A stretch of 64,000 nt of DNA from Paralichthys olivaceus (GCF_024713975.1 NC_091104.1:9319580-9383579); one strand, 5' to 3'; positions 27,322-40,300 are shown, counted from the first letter of the stretch. Program-made: numbers and translations. The notes: generated by a model from the letters alone, not told the origin.

Positions 27322-30300
27322 ACACAGACACACACACACCCCTCCTCTGCTCATATGACGACTCGCCACCTTCAGTTAACTGAATTTATTCTTCTGTTTT
27401 CCTCCAAGTGCGGCGAGTCAAGCCACTGTTAACAGTCACCTTCTTATCGGGAGATATCAGTCTGATGAACAACTACGATGACCTCTCTCCTGCTGTAATT
27501 CGCTCAGGGCTGAAAGGTAAAAGAAATAATGTCACAATGAGATATGTCTTAGTGCTCATCATCTGTTTTTTGAATATGTTTTTTTTTTTGGGTTCACAGA
27601 TGTTGAGGCCCAGTGGTGCTCCCAGGGAGATCTGCTGGCTGTGGCCGGCATGGAGAGACACGGGCTTCCTCCCGACTCTGTGTGTGCATCCATCATGAAG
27701 AACGCCCTTGTTAAGTTCTATAACGTCCAAGGAGAACACATCTACACTTTGGAGACACCGGCACAGGTTGGTCTTACCTAAATTGGAGGGGAAAAGGGGG
27801 TTGTCCAGTAGACGTGACCTTTGACCTGTAATATTGGTTTTGCATTTGTGTGATCATGCCATAAGACGTCTTTTTTGATTAGCTGTTATGGCATGAAAAT
27901 GATATGTTCATTTCTTCAGTTGATTTCCATCACACTAGAATAAATGATAAACAAAGTATTTAAAGTTTTGAGACTTTTACTTCCATTGCACCTTTCAATA
28001 CAGAAGCACTTCACCTTTAGGAGCTTAATTCAATACAAGTGTGAAAAATTACTGAGGCTACGAAATAACTCACTAAGAATTTAGAACCTAACCAAAAATG
28101 GATGAGCTCTTTTGTTGTGGATCTTTTTTTTCAGAGGCCCATCACCACCATCTGTTGGGGTCACAGAGACTCTCGTCTCTTCCTTGCCTGCGGACCAGCT
28201 CTGTACGTGGTGCGTGTGGAGCACAGGGTCGCCAGCCTCCAGCTCTTATGCCAGCAGGGTATCGCCAGCGCCCTGCGAGAGGAGAAAGATGTGGGGAAAC
28301 TCAACATGCCGTCGTTGCTCTGCTCTTATGTCACCACTGCTTTCATACCGACCATCAAGGTGAAGCGATCCCTGCTGAGAAGCAATCCTAGACAACCCAC
28401 TTTCAAAAAACTGATGACAGCGACATGTTTTCATATGAGTGTCCAGAAATCTCACAGCCCTTTCCTCTCTTTGTTCTAGCCCCCAATCCCTGACCCCAAC
28501 AACATCCGGGACTTTGTCAGCTATCCCACCGCGGGCAACGAGAGGCTCCACTGCACCATGAAGCGGGCGGAAGACAGCCCGGAGGCAGGCGGACCCTGCT
28601 ACACTCTCTACCTGGAATATTTAGGAGGGCTGGTGCCTATTCTCAAAGGAAGGAGGATCAGCAAACTACGGCCTGAGTTCATCATCATGGATCCAAAAAC
28701 AGACAGCAAAGCAGGTGAGGATATTCACATTGAACTGATAAGAACACAACATATTGTTTTTGGTAGATGTTGCCGAGGTGCATCTGGAATTTTCCAATAA
28801 AAAGAAGACATTTTTGGGGAAATATGCTTGTTGTCTTCCTGTAAAATGAGATGAGCTGCTTAGTTTGGCATTGAAAGTGGTAGCATTTAGATAAGCTCTT
28901 CTGGTTTTGTATGTTTTCAGCTTTGCTTTTCCTCCAGCTTCCAGTCTTCATGCTTCTGTTCTGTTGAATGCACTTATTGTAAGTCTCTTTGGATAAAAGT
29001 GTCTGCTCGATGATCTGTAATGTACATTTTAATCATCTCTTGGCATTAGCTCCATAGCTCGTGCTCAGACAGAAAATTCCAGTAGACTCGTTAGCAGACC
29101 TGCTTAAAGGTCAGAAATCCTGTTCCTTGTCATCTTGAAATAGAATCTGTGCCTTTTCATCCAGCTTGTGCTCCATTGTAGAATGACATATTCATGCTGT
29201 GTGGCCATCGTTCACCTTGAATAAGAACAAACATTCTCTGCAGTGATGACGGCTCCTCTCTGACGTAACATGGTCTCAGGCCTGATGCAGGAACAGTCTG
29301 TGTAATGACCGGGCAGTCGCTTTAGGTCTGAGGTCCCACCAAACGTTTTCTTGCTTTTGATAGATATTGTAGACTTTATTCAAATCCCGTTCACTGTGTT
29401 TGTCTTTTCAGAGGAGGTGTGTGTGAACCCCATGATCTCATACGCCGACAGCTGTAACTGCTCTGACTCCAGTGACATTGAGTTGAGCGACGAGTGGGTC
29501 GGGAAGAAGTCACCAAAGTTATCCAGAGGAAACAGGTCAGAAATGATATAAATTCACTTTACACAGGCCTTTGATTCACCACGATAATGCTCATATTTCA
29601 CATAAGGGGAAGATAACTAAAAAATATTAACCTTTTTGTTTCAAAGGATGAACATAGAATTAAGAAAATCGCCCAAACTCTCACGGGTCAATCAGGAAGG
29701 CCAGCGGTCACCACGGTTACCAACAAAGAAGCCTCCAGTTCGATCTCCCAGTCTGACTCGACGGGAGTTTTCTATGGATGGAATCACAGAGGTATGATAT
29801 GCTGGGAAGACTGTCCACTATTTAATCTGTATGACCTGTACATAAAATCATACTGGAGTGTCTGCATCAGAATTTTGTCTTGGCCATTACAATAATTTTG
29901 TTTTCATAAAAGAATAACTGTTTTGTTTTTATATAAATATTTATGAAAAATGAAATCAATTATAATTATACATATTAACAGATCATTTTGTCTTTAGGCT
30001 CATACTTGTTTTTAATTTTTAATTTTATATCCATTCTCTTCGTTTCACAGCACAACTACCTTGCTCAAGTCACATCCAACATATGGGGGACAAAGTTCAA
30101 AATTGTCGGACTTGCATCGTTCCTCCCCGCCAACCTGGGAGCAGGTAAATAAATCAATGTTAAAAGCTGCACATACACATGACGTTCATAATTTGGACTA
30201 ATTTACGAGTCATAATCATTTTTTTCTATCTTTTAGTCATCTATAAGACCAGTTTACTTCATTTGCAACCGAGGCAGATGACGATCTACCTGCCGGAAGT

Positions 30301-33300
30301 GCGAAAGATTTCTCACGACTTCATGAGCCTGCCCGTGTTCAACCCTAATGTGTTCAGTGAAGATGAGGACGATTTACCAGGTGTGAATAAATAAAAGTAC
30401 CATATTCTCAGATTTAAGGAAATGATTGTTCATGAGTTTTCACCAACTATGTATTCTTTGTTTTTATAAAGTTATGGGGCCGTCGGGAGTGGCAGGAGAC
30501 AATCCTCCCTGTACGGTCAACATTCCCATCGCTCCCATCCACAGCCCAGCTCAGGCCATGTCCCCGACTCAGAGTATCGGCCTGGTTCAGTCTCTCCTGG
30601 CCAATCAGAATATTCAGCTCGACGTCTTGACCAACCCCACAGCCACTGCAGTGGTGGCAGCTGCAGCAGCTGCAGCTTCTTCCCCTGTCACCGATCACGG
30701 CCAGGATGCAGTTGCAACACCGTACCCAGTGCCAACCAGATACTCAAACCCTGGCCAGGTGATCTTCAACGGGCTGGAGATGGGTCCTCTTCTTCCTGGT
30801 ACTCTACCACCTCCGCCTCACCATCTCCCACCACAGCCTCACCCACAGCGGTCTCATTCGCAGCAGCCTCGCCAACAGTCAAAGCAGTCGCAACAAATGC
30901 AGACGCAGCAGCAGCAGCAGCAGCAGCAGAAAATGCATCATCATCAACAACAGCAGCAGCAGCAGCAGCAGCAGCAACAGCAACACCATCATCAGTCGCA
31001 GTCACAACAGCAGCAACAACAGCAGCAGCAACAACAGTTACAGCAGCAACATCAACAGCTACAGCAACTGCACCAGCAGCAGCAGGCGCTACATCAACAG
31101 CAGCAACAGCATCAACAACAACTGCAGGCTCAGCAGCACCAACAAATGCAGCAAAGTCAACAGCAAGTGACAACCCAACAGCTGCAGCACCAACACCAAA
31201 TCCAGCAGCAGCAGCAACAGATGCAGATGCAGCATGAGCAGATGCAGCAGCAGCAGCAGCAGATGCAGCAGCAGCAGCAGCAGATCCGGCAACAGATCCA
31301 GGAGATGAGGCAGCAGCAGCAGCAGCTCCAGCAGCAGCACCAGCAGATCCAGCAGCAACATCAGCAGATGCAGAGGCAGCACCAGCAGATGCAGCACCAG
31401 CTGAAGATGCAGATGTCGTTGCCTCCACCTCCGACTGGCTATCCAACCATTTCCTTACAGCAGATTCATATTCTGCCACAAATTCCTTACCCGTCCAGCG
31501 AACTGGGCCTAGACCGGGTTGAGCGTGTGCACACTCTGAAGCCAAGTCTGCCGCGGACTTTACCCCCCTCCTTCAACGACACAGATGGGTCCATCGAGAT
31601 TCAGATGAGAAAGGTGAATCCTCCTCCTCCATATCCAGGCACTGTAGTCTCTGCAGGCGCAGCTGCAGCTACAGCCGCAGCTGCACCTCAGACTCTTGTC
31701 ACAAACAGCCCAAGCATCCTGGCACCTGACCCCTGTCTGAAAAAGGATGAGTTCTTGCTTCACCCTATCACTTTGCAGTACCCGACACCTCTGGGGTATG
31801 AAAGGATCACAACCTTTGACAGCAGCGGCAACGTGGAGGAGGTTTGTCGGCCACGCAGGCGCCTCATTCGAAACCAAAATGCATACACTGTGCATGGCAT
31901 CGGAGGCTCTGCCACACTCAAAGTCACCTCCTCTGAGAATAAAAAAGTTCAGCTTCCGTACAGCTCAGCAACACTTAGTCGTCTTTCTGTCCCTCGCTAC
32001 TCGATACCAAGTGGAGACCCTCCTCCTTACCCTGATCCAGCCAATCAAGTAACTGCCACACTTCCTCCCCCCCAGAGAATGGACAGCAGTCTTATTCATG
32101 CCACTCTACGTCGTGACCGCAGGGATGTGGGACTGAAAGTGCCACAGATGATGGAAAGCTCAAGAACCCTTCCAACCAAGGCAAAAATGAACAGTGCATT
32201 AGCTCTCTCCTACCAGCAGAGGGTGCCCACTACATTGTACACATGCACACAGTGCAGCAGTAACAGCAGCAGCACCAGTGTCAGTGTCAGTGGAGGTGGA
32301 ACTACAAGTAGTGGTATTGCAGGTGGCACAGTGGTGAGGCAGGACTTCCCTCCAGGGAAAGGTGCACATCACAGTACGATTATCGTGCACTCCAAGAGCA
32401 CATCCCCCCTGGCCTCCCAGTCATCGTACAGTCTGCTGGGTGCTGTTGATAACAACCATGACAGAACAGTGTACGTAAACTCTGCCTTTACTGAAGACGA
32501 GACTTTAAATCAACAGTGTCACCTTGAAAAATCCGTGCGTCAGCTGACTCTCGGAGATGTCAGTTTGACGGTGAAACGCCCTCCGCCTTACCAGTGGGAC
32601 TCATCCACGGCCGAGGAGTTTTGGCTCACCCCAGAGCAAACCATGCTAGCTCCTCCACCAGGACCTCATAAACCTCCTCCACTCATCATCAGTCAGGCTC
32701 AACACTTGGACATGACACGCCTTCCCTTTGTGCTCACAACGAAACCGCCAGCAAGTCCGAGCACGAGCACCCTCACTTTTCCATCAGGTTACCAGATATC
32801 CCTCTCACCTTTTCCTCCAGGTGTGGGTCACAGCGGCCCGCAGCTTCAGACCTTACAGAACCCTCCACCACAATGCTCTCCAAACGAAGTGGTTGCCTCA
32901 GGCCCTTTTGCTCAGCAGGATCCCACTTTGGTCTTACCACCAGGTTACCCTCCGAGTCTCGCTAACCTGGCTTGCTGCCCCCTCCCTCCGATGTATCCTG
33001 GAGCCAGCTCATGTTCCGGACTTCAGCTGCACCCTGTCAACCTTCACCCCTGGAACCCCTACCCCTGCCCACCACCCATGCAAGACCCTCCTGCACCTCC
33101 CCTCCCAACCAAAACCCATCAGATTTTAGAGAAGCCAATTCTCTCCCCACCTCCCCCAACTGCACCACCTCCACCACCTCCTCTCCCGCCCCCCCCCTCC
33201 ACCTACCGAGCTACCACCATCCAAAAGTGCCACAGAGGATTTAACAGAGTCTGCGAACAACTTTCCAGAGCCATCATCCCTGAATGAAAGCCCTGTGCCG

Positions 33301-34217
33301 CAGGAGTCGGAGCGCTTCAACAAGAAGAGCCGTAAAAGACTGGACAGCAGGGCTGAGGAGGCCAACATGACCACCGTCTCCGAGGGCAAATCCAGAAAGG
33401 AAGGGCGAGCGCTGTCCGACTTCAACACGCTCATTTCCAGCCCGAGGCTTGGCAGCAGAGAGAAGAAGAAGCCCAAGGGGCCGAGAGAGCAACTCAATAA
33501 AACCAAGAAGATGAGCAGAACAACGAATGAGTTCCAGGATAGTTCCGAGAGCGAGCCAGAGCTGTTCATTAGCGGCGATGAGCTCATGAACCAGAACCAG
33601 AGTAGTAAGAAGAGTTGGAAGAACAAGCGCAGCCAGCGTATGGCGAGCGAGCTGGAGGAGATTAAATGTCGTAAAGCGAATGAAAGAGAGGACCGCAGTT
33701 TAGGCAGCCAAGGATTTGTCTACGTCATGGCCAATAAACAACCATTGTGGAACGAAGCCACGCAGGTCTACCAGCTGGACTTCGGAGGACGAGTCACGCA
33801 GGAGTCCGCAAAGAATTTTCAGATCGAGTTAGATGGTCGACAGGTAAAGAAATAATCTGATTTCATGGTTGAAATCATTGGGTGTGACATTAAAACAATC
33901 GGTAACTAAGTGATACTATTGAGGTTATTTTTAGTTGGTCACAAAATTGATGTAAATATCTCATATTTGAAAGTGGGATCATTATTTTTCAGTTTTTATC
34001 ACATTCAATAAAAGTCGAGAAGATAATGAGTGCACTAATTGATAATTCAATTATAATTAGTGGTAGATTAATCAACAATAAATGTTCTCTCACTTTTTAG
34101 GTGATGCAGTTCGGGCGGATTGATGGCAACGCTTACATCTTGGATTTCCAGTATCCTTTCTCAGCAGTGCAGGCATTTGCTGTGGCCTTGGCCAATGTGA
34201 CTCAAAGGCTGAAGTGA
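25270..34217 (+). CDS. tulp4: Tubby-related protein 4 (WD40 + tubby domain), with an apparent frame break in exon 13
   Basis: Fourteen coding exons: 25270-25521, 26109-26237, 26627-26788, 27095-27275, 27409-27516, 27600-27766, 28135-28359, 28480-28714, 29412-29535, 29647-29791, 30051-30144, 30237-30380, 30472-33843 and 34101-34217. N-terminal WD40 repeats occupy about residues 1-400 (SDFTWSHDGTQALIAYRDGF, LFGTADGQVIVMDCHGRML). The tubby domain is split: IVGLASFLPANLGAVIYKT at about residues 590-650, and QPLWNEATQVYQLDFGGRVT to the C-terminus. Between them is a long disordered region with a ~190-residue Q/H-rich block. Exon 13 is 3372 nt; phase continuity needs 3371, so one base is extra, most likely in the C9 run at 33189-33197. 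With that single-base correction the protein would be ~1817 aa, against 1543 in human. Mammalian TULP4 is described as a SOCS-box-type ubiquitin-ligase adaptor candidate. The alternative is a true inactivating mutation. Confidence 0.93.
26829..27076 (-). mobile_element. MITE copy (TTAA-type family), truncated, in tulp4 intron 3
   Basis: About 248 bp matching, in reverse orientation, the full copy at 58170-58540, including the terminal CTTTCACCTAAATCTCACAC and GAACCTTTAA. The opposite terminus is missing. It ends 18 bp before tulp4 exon 4, so it abuts the splice acceptor. Confidence 0.8.
27276..27341 (+). repeat. CA-repeat immediately after the tulp4 exon 4 donor
   Basis: The donor GTGCAA is followed within a few bases by interrupted (CA)n. 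CA repeats near donors are known hnRNP L sites, so an effect on exon 4 splicing is possible. Confidence 0.85.
28972..29030. repeat. Fish SINE-tail-like fragment
   Basis: Contains GTAAGTCTCTTTGGATAAAA followed by GTGTCTGCTCGATGA. I recognise this as a diverged form of a dispersed 3' motif (CTTTGGATAAAAGCGTCTGC) common in teleost genomes. It lies within tulp4 intron 8; family assignment is from memory. Confidence 0.5.
30846..31412 (+). repeat. CAG/CAA/CAT-rich tract encoding a ~190-residue Q/H block in tulp4
   Basis: In-frame glutamine runs (the longest about 15) with interspersed H, M and L, coded by a mixture of CAG and CAA. The mixed codons argue for an old, translated low-complexity segment rather than a fresh CAG expansion. 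The minus strand reads as a 259-codon Ala/Val-rich open frame, a by-product of the repeat. Confidence 0.9.
33189..33197 (+). other. C9 homopolymer at the tulp4 exon 13 frame break
   Basis: Upstream of this run the conserved TULP4 frame ends 90 bp later at a stop (33285-33287, after SRAIIPE). Downstream conserved sequence (NESPVPQESERFNKKSRKR, then DSSESEPELFISGDELMNQ) is in the +1 frame from about 33207 on. One C fewer would join them. Confidence 0.8.
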
Positions 34218-36340
34218 AAGGTTTATTTTGTGTTGGTGCAAAAGAATCCAAAAGAAGCTGCAGTGTGAGTCCCTGTACACATCTCAGTGCGGGGCTGCAC
34301 CTGCCAAAGTGTCAGTGTTGCAGGGGAAGAGATTATTACACGAGTTGCACATGCAGATAATTTACAGGAATCTATTAAAGGTAAAGTCTGGGTCATTGTT
34401 GATGAAAATTATATCAGTACATCCATAACTTCTATTTCATGTATTGAATGTATTCATTTTATTCTTTAAATTATATTTTCTGGAATTAAAAAATACTCTC
34501 TATCATTGGATAAAAAGTACTTTATTAGTACTTGATTGATTGATTCAAGTTACTTCTAAATCAGCCTCCATGGTTTAAGACATCCTCCCACTTTTTAAAT
34601 ACTCACCAATTAATCTCAATGTATGACAAATCAATAATCATTTAACGTACCTTTGTGGAGTTTATACATAAAATAGTAGATTTTCTAAGATGCAGCAACA
34701 TTCAAATTTGCAAATAAAATTTTACAAAGCCATATCGTATCTAATTGAAACGCTGCACTGAAGTTCAAAATAATTTAAAGAAAATTAAGAATGAGGTTTT
34801 AATGTGAGTATAAACCTATTGTTATTGCTGTTTGAATACACATTGTCTTTTTATTCTTTATTCAAATCCATTTTTTTCTGTTGAACATGTATTAGAATAA
34901 TATACTGATTAGACATACTCATTTTATAAGTTGCAACTATGCATCTGAACTCAGTTGAATAGGGCTAACTGGGTACAGTTACCCATAGCTCGTATATGTT
35001 CTATCCATGTTACTTCTATGAAGTTGTGCAATGGACATATTAAATACATGTTCTTTTGGCCACAATACTGAAAATCACCATTCACAGCCAGTATAGTTTT
35101 TCATGTGTGAAATTTAAACACAATTTCTTTATCCACCCTCCCATTAGAATGGCTGGAATTTGTCAGAGGTGGTAAATAGTAAATCTACATGTGCCAAATA
35201 AAGAATGTGTTTGACTGAAACAAAGTCAGTTGGAAAAAATGGTATAAAATGGTCTAACATAGATCTCATCGCCAAACAGAATCACTTACCGACTGTTACG
35301 ATTGAGATTCTCTCAGTCGGTCTCTCCTGACCGGCTCTGTGTTGTTTTCATGGGGTGTTTATGATGCTGCTTGAAAACTGCATTTGAATGTGAAGTACAG
35401 TAGTTTTGCCTCCTTGGAAGTCAGTGCTGCTTTAGATAGAGCTTGTGTGCAGTGATGCTACCTACATAGGACTGATGTTATATTTGCAAAAGAAAATATA
35501 TAGCGCTGCTTGCACTGTGTATTTAGTAAGTGACCTGACATCATCATTATATGCATAGAAATAAATGTGCTTATATGTTGTTACTTTTAGTAATTTTCTA
35601 ATTTTTTTTCTGTAACATGGATTTTTTTTTTGATGTTACACTTGTAGAAAATAAGAAGGAGAACAATAAACTTGCAAAGATGTATAATACCACTTATTCA
35701 TAAATTGATAAGATCAACAGCTAGTATGAGATTCATGTAGAATTGGTGCTAATGTAAAAAGAAACACACGTGGAAATATCAGGACGTTTGTTATTAGAAG
35801 GTTATTTTGAGGAAAGTATTTTGAAAGAGGCACAAGAAACGTTTTAGTGCGTAGAGTTTTCTTTTAAGAGCTTTTCATCCAATGCAGACGTCAGCGATGG
35901 TGTGTGTCCTTTTTCAGCAATACTGCCGAATGAATAGTTGGTTGCCTGATTATTTTTTTCTCTCTTATTTCGTGAAGGAAACAAAAATGTTGCGACCATA
36001 GGTTGACAAGGACCTATAGGCTGAGCATAATCTAATAAAAAAAACTCTATTGTTCCAATTGTTTTTGTTGTTGCTCTTTTTTACTGTGATGTAAAGTTAA
36101 AGGTCCCAGAACAGCACAGCACAGGATTCCTGCTTCAGTCTGTTTGTTGTGCGATGATAAAGGGATCAGTTGTTGAATAGTATGATAGTTCAGTAAGAGT
36201 ACTTTTACCGATTGGATTAGTACTCATAGGGGCAACATGGGCTTATTTAGCCAGCTGTAAAACAGCAGCGTTGTCGCAGTTTGTGTCTTTTTTCCCAGAT
36301 TGTGCCGGAAGAACCCTGTCAAATAAAATGATGATGATCT
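34218..36340 (+). terminator. Long tulp4 3' UTR / downstream flank
   Basis: No coding frame follows the stop. Candidate AATAAA signals occur at 34713-34718, 35197-35202, 35560-35565 and again near 36030 and 36320. TULP4 has a long 3' UTR in mammals, so one of the distal sites is plausible. The stretch from ~36340 to 37130 is intergenic, with only low-complexity repeats. Confidence 0.45.
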
Positions 36341-36877
36341 GAACAAAGAAAGAATCGTAGAGGACCACAGAGACAGTGCCACCCTCCCTGTGCTCAGATT
36401 AGTGCAGGAGCTCTCATAAGATTAAATCAGTTGCATCACCGCAGGGTAATTCTGAAAACACCACAAATTGTATTATTAAATTACACAAAGGGCACACTTG
36501 CATAAAGTTTATTGTCTGATTAGCTTTTGGGAAATGAATCTTGAAAATACAGGGACCTGGACGATTGAGAATCTTCACTGATGTGTCCTGTGTTTGTCCT
36601 ATTTTTTTGTCTCTCCTTGCCGACAGTATCCCAAAATGTGATAAAAGATTTGTGTGAAATTACACCCATACACATACATGTATCTACTCACACATCCATC
36701 TATCTGTTTATCTATTTATTTGACAGAAAGTCAAAAAATCAATCATTAAAAACTGATATATTTTAATGAAGGGACAGAATGAGCATGTATGTCAAGTACA
36801 CCTTGATTTATCTTCTATCTATACATTCATTCACACACACACACACATTACTATGTACATTGCTCTCTGTGTGTCTG

Positions 36878-36882
<5 letters not shown>

Positions 36883-36918
<36 letters not shown>
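36883..36918. repeat. (AT)n microsatellite
   Basis: About 18 AT units, flanked on the right by GT-rich sequence, between tulp4 and slc18b1. Confidence 0.95.
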
Positions 36919-36922
<4 letters not shown>

Positions 36923-37129
36923 TGTGTGTCTGTGTGTGTGTGTCTGTGTGTGATGAGATAATATAAAAGTTTCAGTTTTCAATTTTCTATTCAGATCCTT
37001 TGATTATTGTGAGACGTGATTCAATGAAGTGAATTAGATAATAAATGTTACTAATGCTCAGATGTGTCCTGATTGAATATAATAGTTATATGAACTTCCT
37101 GTTATCTAATGCTGACCGCTATAGAGCCA

Positions 37130-37347
37130 CCGGAAGGCGGCGCTCTTATTTTGAAGGCGTGTTATGGAGGCACATGTGTCGGTGGAGGAGGTGTAGAGTG
37201 GAGACTTGACTTCATGGCGGGGGTCTGTCACTCAGGATTCGGTCCGTGACGCTGAGGGTTCACCGTGGAGCAGAAGACTCTTCTTCTCCTGCGTCATGTG
37301 AACGACTTCATCATCTGAACTTGCAGCTGAGGCCCAGAGGAGTCACC
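37130..37347 (+). promoter_or_regulatory. slc18b1 5' UTR and probable promoter
   Basis: A more GC- and CpG-rich block (for example CACCGGAAGGCGGCGC at 37127-37142, which contains an ETS-type CCGGAAG core) just ahead of the start codon. The initiation context is GTCACCATGG, a near-perfect Kozak sequence. No TATA box is seen. The transcription start is not determined. Confidence 0.45.
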
Positions 37348-40300
37348 ATGGAGCCGCTCGACGGTCCCGAGCGAACCGGTCAGTGAGCTTCTGAACGTGT
37401 TGACCCCAGGAGCGAGAGTCACTCCAACATCAGCAGCTGAGTTCTCCTGAACTTCTTGTTGTCCTGAACTCCTCTCTCTCTCTCTGTGTGTGTGTGTGTG
37501 TCCTCCTCGTGTTTGTGTCCCGTCAGAGCCTCCAGCCGCTGAACACGCTGCCTCCAGCAGCAGCATGACGAGGAGACAGGTCCTCACGTTGATATCCATG
37601 GCATCCGTCAACTTCAGCTCCATGATGTGTTACTCTATATTAGGCCCCTTCTTCCCCACAGAGGTAAGATGGAAGAGATACAAACACCGCAGCTTTCTCA
37701 TTAATGGAAATCTTATGTTGAGCTCATCAAGCTGTGGCGAAGTATTCAACAACTATCATTTTATGGTAGTTAATCATTAGTGCTGCATTAGACTCACTGG
37801 TGTGAAGTCAGGTCATGAGTTTTGTTATGCAACAGATTTGATCTTATATCATATTTGCTGCCTTTAATTTGTACGTTAATTGATTTTCTATAATCAGCCG
37901 TAAAGTTCAGTTAATGCCAAAAATATTGTTTTTGTATTTGCAATTCGATATGATTCTGTTGCCAGAAATGCAGATGACACAAATGACGTGTAAAGTCCAA
38001 GTTTTGCAAAGTAAAACTAACGTGAAATGGGTTTAAAAAATGTAAACATGCTTTCCCAAAGTAAAAGAATATAGACATGAAACGGTGTAGATTTGTTGTA
38101 TCGTGATTATAGCGACTATACTTATCAGTTGTTAGTTATTGCGGTCTTGTTAACATGTGCTGGAAGAACATACATAATAATAATAATATCAGCTGTGCAA
38201 TATTAGGATTAAAGAAGAAAGGTTAAGTTGGTTTTACATTGAAAACTTGCTGTAATGCAGATTTAAATGAAACCTTGTAGAAGTAAATCAAACAAAAACA
38301 ACACAACCATGATGAACAAAGTATTGTGCATCTAAGAACAATACAACCACAAGTAAACAAATCCGATAACATCACAAAACAAGCCCAGTTACGTTGCAGT
38401 GGACAAGAAGGTCGACAATTTTTGCAGACGTTGAACCCAAACGTCTCTGAGAGTCAGGACAAAAAGGCGTGAACCGATGCTTATCTTCACCTGCAGAAAA
38501 GTTTGGCACAGTGATAGTGAGGCCGAGGGTCACCCCCCCCCGTAGACAGAGCCCATGATGTGATATGCAAACTCACCAATCAGACATGGAATGAATGTGA
38601 GAGAATCATGTGCCAGATGTGGAAGTTTCCCTGCAGGCGTGTGAATGATCGTCTCTGTGTTGCTCGTTGCAGAGACGTTTCAGACACCGTCAGCAGGTTT
38701 AATGACAACTGATTAGCACATGACATAACACACAGGTCTGCCATTAATACGTCAGCTTTATTTACGACTGCATAATTCAACATCTGTTGTCTGATTCACC
38801 TTCCACTGCAGGTCCTGCACGATGAGACATTTGAATTTAGTTTATCCTTTCTATTTATTATTGGTTCATGTTTTGGATTCACGCAACAAGTACTTAAGTA
38901 CTAAAAGATTTCCGCTCGTCCAGGGAAGAACCCTGGATCCAGATCAGGAGGCAGATCCAGGAATTTAACTGCGAGTCGTGTTTTTCAACATCTTTGTCTT
39001 TCAACAAACAGGCATGTTTAAAGGGATTGATATTCATGAGTGTGGGAAATTAATTATTTGGTTGTTGGTACAGATCCGAACAAAAATCTTAATCTAGTGA
39101 ATTTAACTGTGTCCGATAACCATTCGTACTGAGACCTGTTTGAGACACTGCACAAATATGTCTACGCAGGCGGTGAAGAAAGGAGCCAGTCAAACAGTCA
39201 TCGGCCTCATATTTGGCTGCTACGCTGTCAGCAATTTATTTGGTTCATTGGTAATGGGAAGATATGTGAGTATATCCCATCATTATCAGATTGGGTTATT
39301 TTCAGTGTGACGTGCTGCAGAGTAACTGACTCATTCTTTGTCGCCTCAGATCGTCCAGATTGGTGCAAAGTTCATGCTCCTTGCAGGACTGTTTTTGTCG
39401 TCAGGCTGCACCATTGTGTTTGGGTAAGTGTGAACGTCTTCCTTTGAACCAGCGGCTTGCATCGGATCCAATCTTTATGCATTCGTCATTAGCCGCTCGT
39501 CTCTCTCCCAGATTACTCGACCGGGTTCCTGCGGGATCTGCCTTCATCACCATGTGCTTTGTAGTGAGGTCCATCGAGGCTGTGGGCTTTGCCGCTGTCA
39601 TGACCTCCTCTTTTGCGGTGACGGCGAAAATATTCCCAAACAATGTGGCGACTGTTTTGGTGAGTGAAGACAACCCATGTCTGTCTGGTATGTTGTTTAG
39701 ACATAAGAATCATCAGCGGACAAAACAAGCCTCATTGTCAGGGTTGTTGTTTTGGAGCTCTCTTTTTCACCGGTATGAGAAAAATAAAAATATGAAATCT
39801 TTTGGGGAACAATTCTGTATATTTAAAAGCTCTGTGTGTGTAATTCTTCGTTTCCCTCTCTTCTCAGGGTAGTTTGGAGATTTTCACAGGACTCGGTCTC
39901 ATTATGGGGCCTCCAGTGGGAGGATGGTTCTATCAGTCGTTTGGATATGAGGTCCCTTTTCTGCTTCTCGGATGTTTCCTGTTGATCATGGTTCCTTTCA
40001 ACCTTTACATCTTACCAAACATAGGTAGCCGCTTTAAGATTTCCGTAAATTACTTTTAAGTCATTTCTTTCAGAACCTTGAGTTGTGCTTCTCTCCGCAG
40101 TTGCAGACCCGTCAAAGGATTCCTTCTTTCGGCTTCTCTCCCACGTGAAAATAGTCCTCATCTGCTATGTGATATTCACTCTCAGCGCAGGTTTGGGTTT
40201 CCTGGACGCCACGTTGTCCCTGTTTGCTATCCAGATGGTAATTTTCATCCTTCTAGTAAAGTCACTTTTCATGCAGTTGTAAAGATTTGGTGTGTGAAAC

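Noticed and set aside
30766-31545. 259-codon minus-strand open frame, Ala/Val-rich
   Set aside because: It is the exact antisense of the tulp4 CAG/CAA tract; composition is dictated by the repeat. No splice or start evidence.
30426-33287. A stand-alone 953-residue single-exon protein
   Set aside because: This is tulp4 exon 13 plus a few intron codons at the left and an out-of-frame tail at the right; conserved TULP4 sequence continues on both sides.
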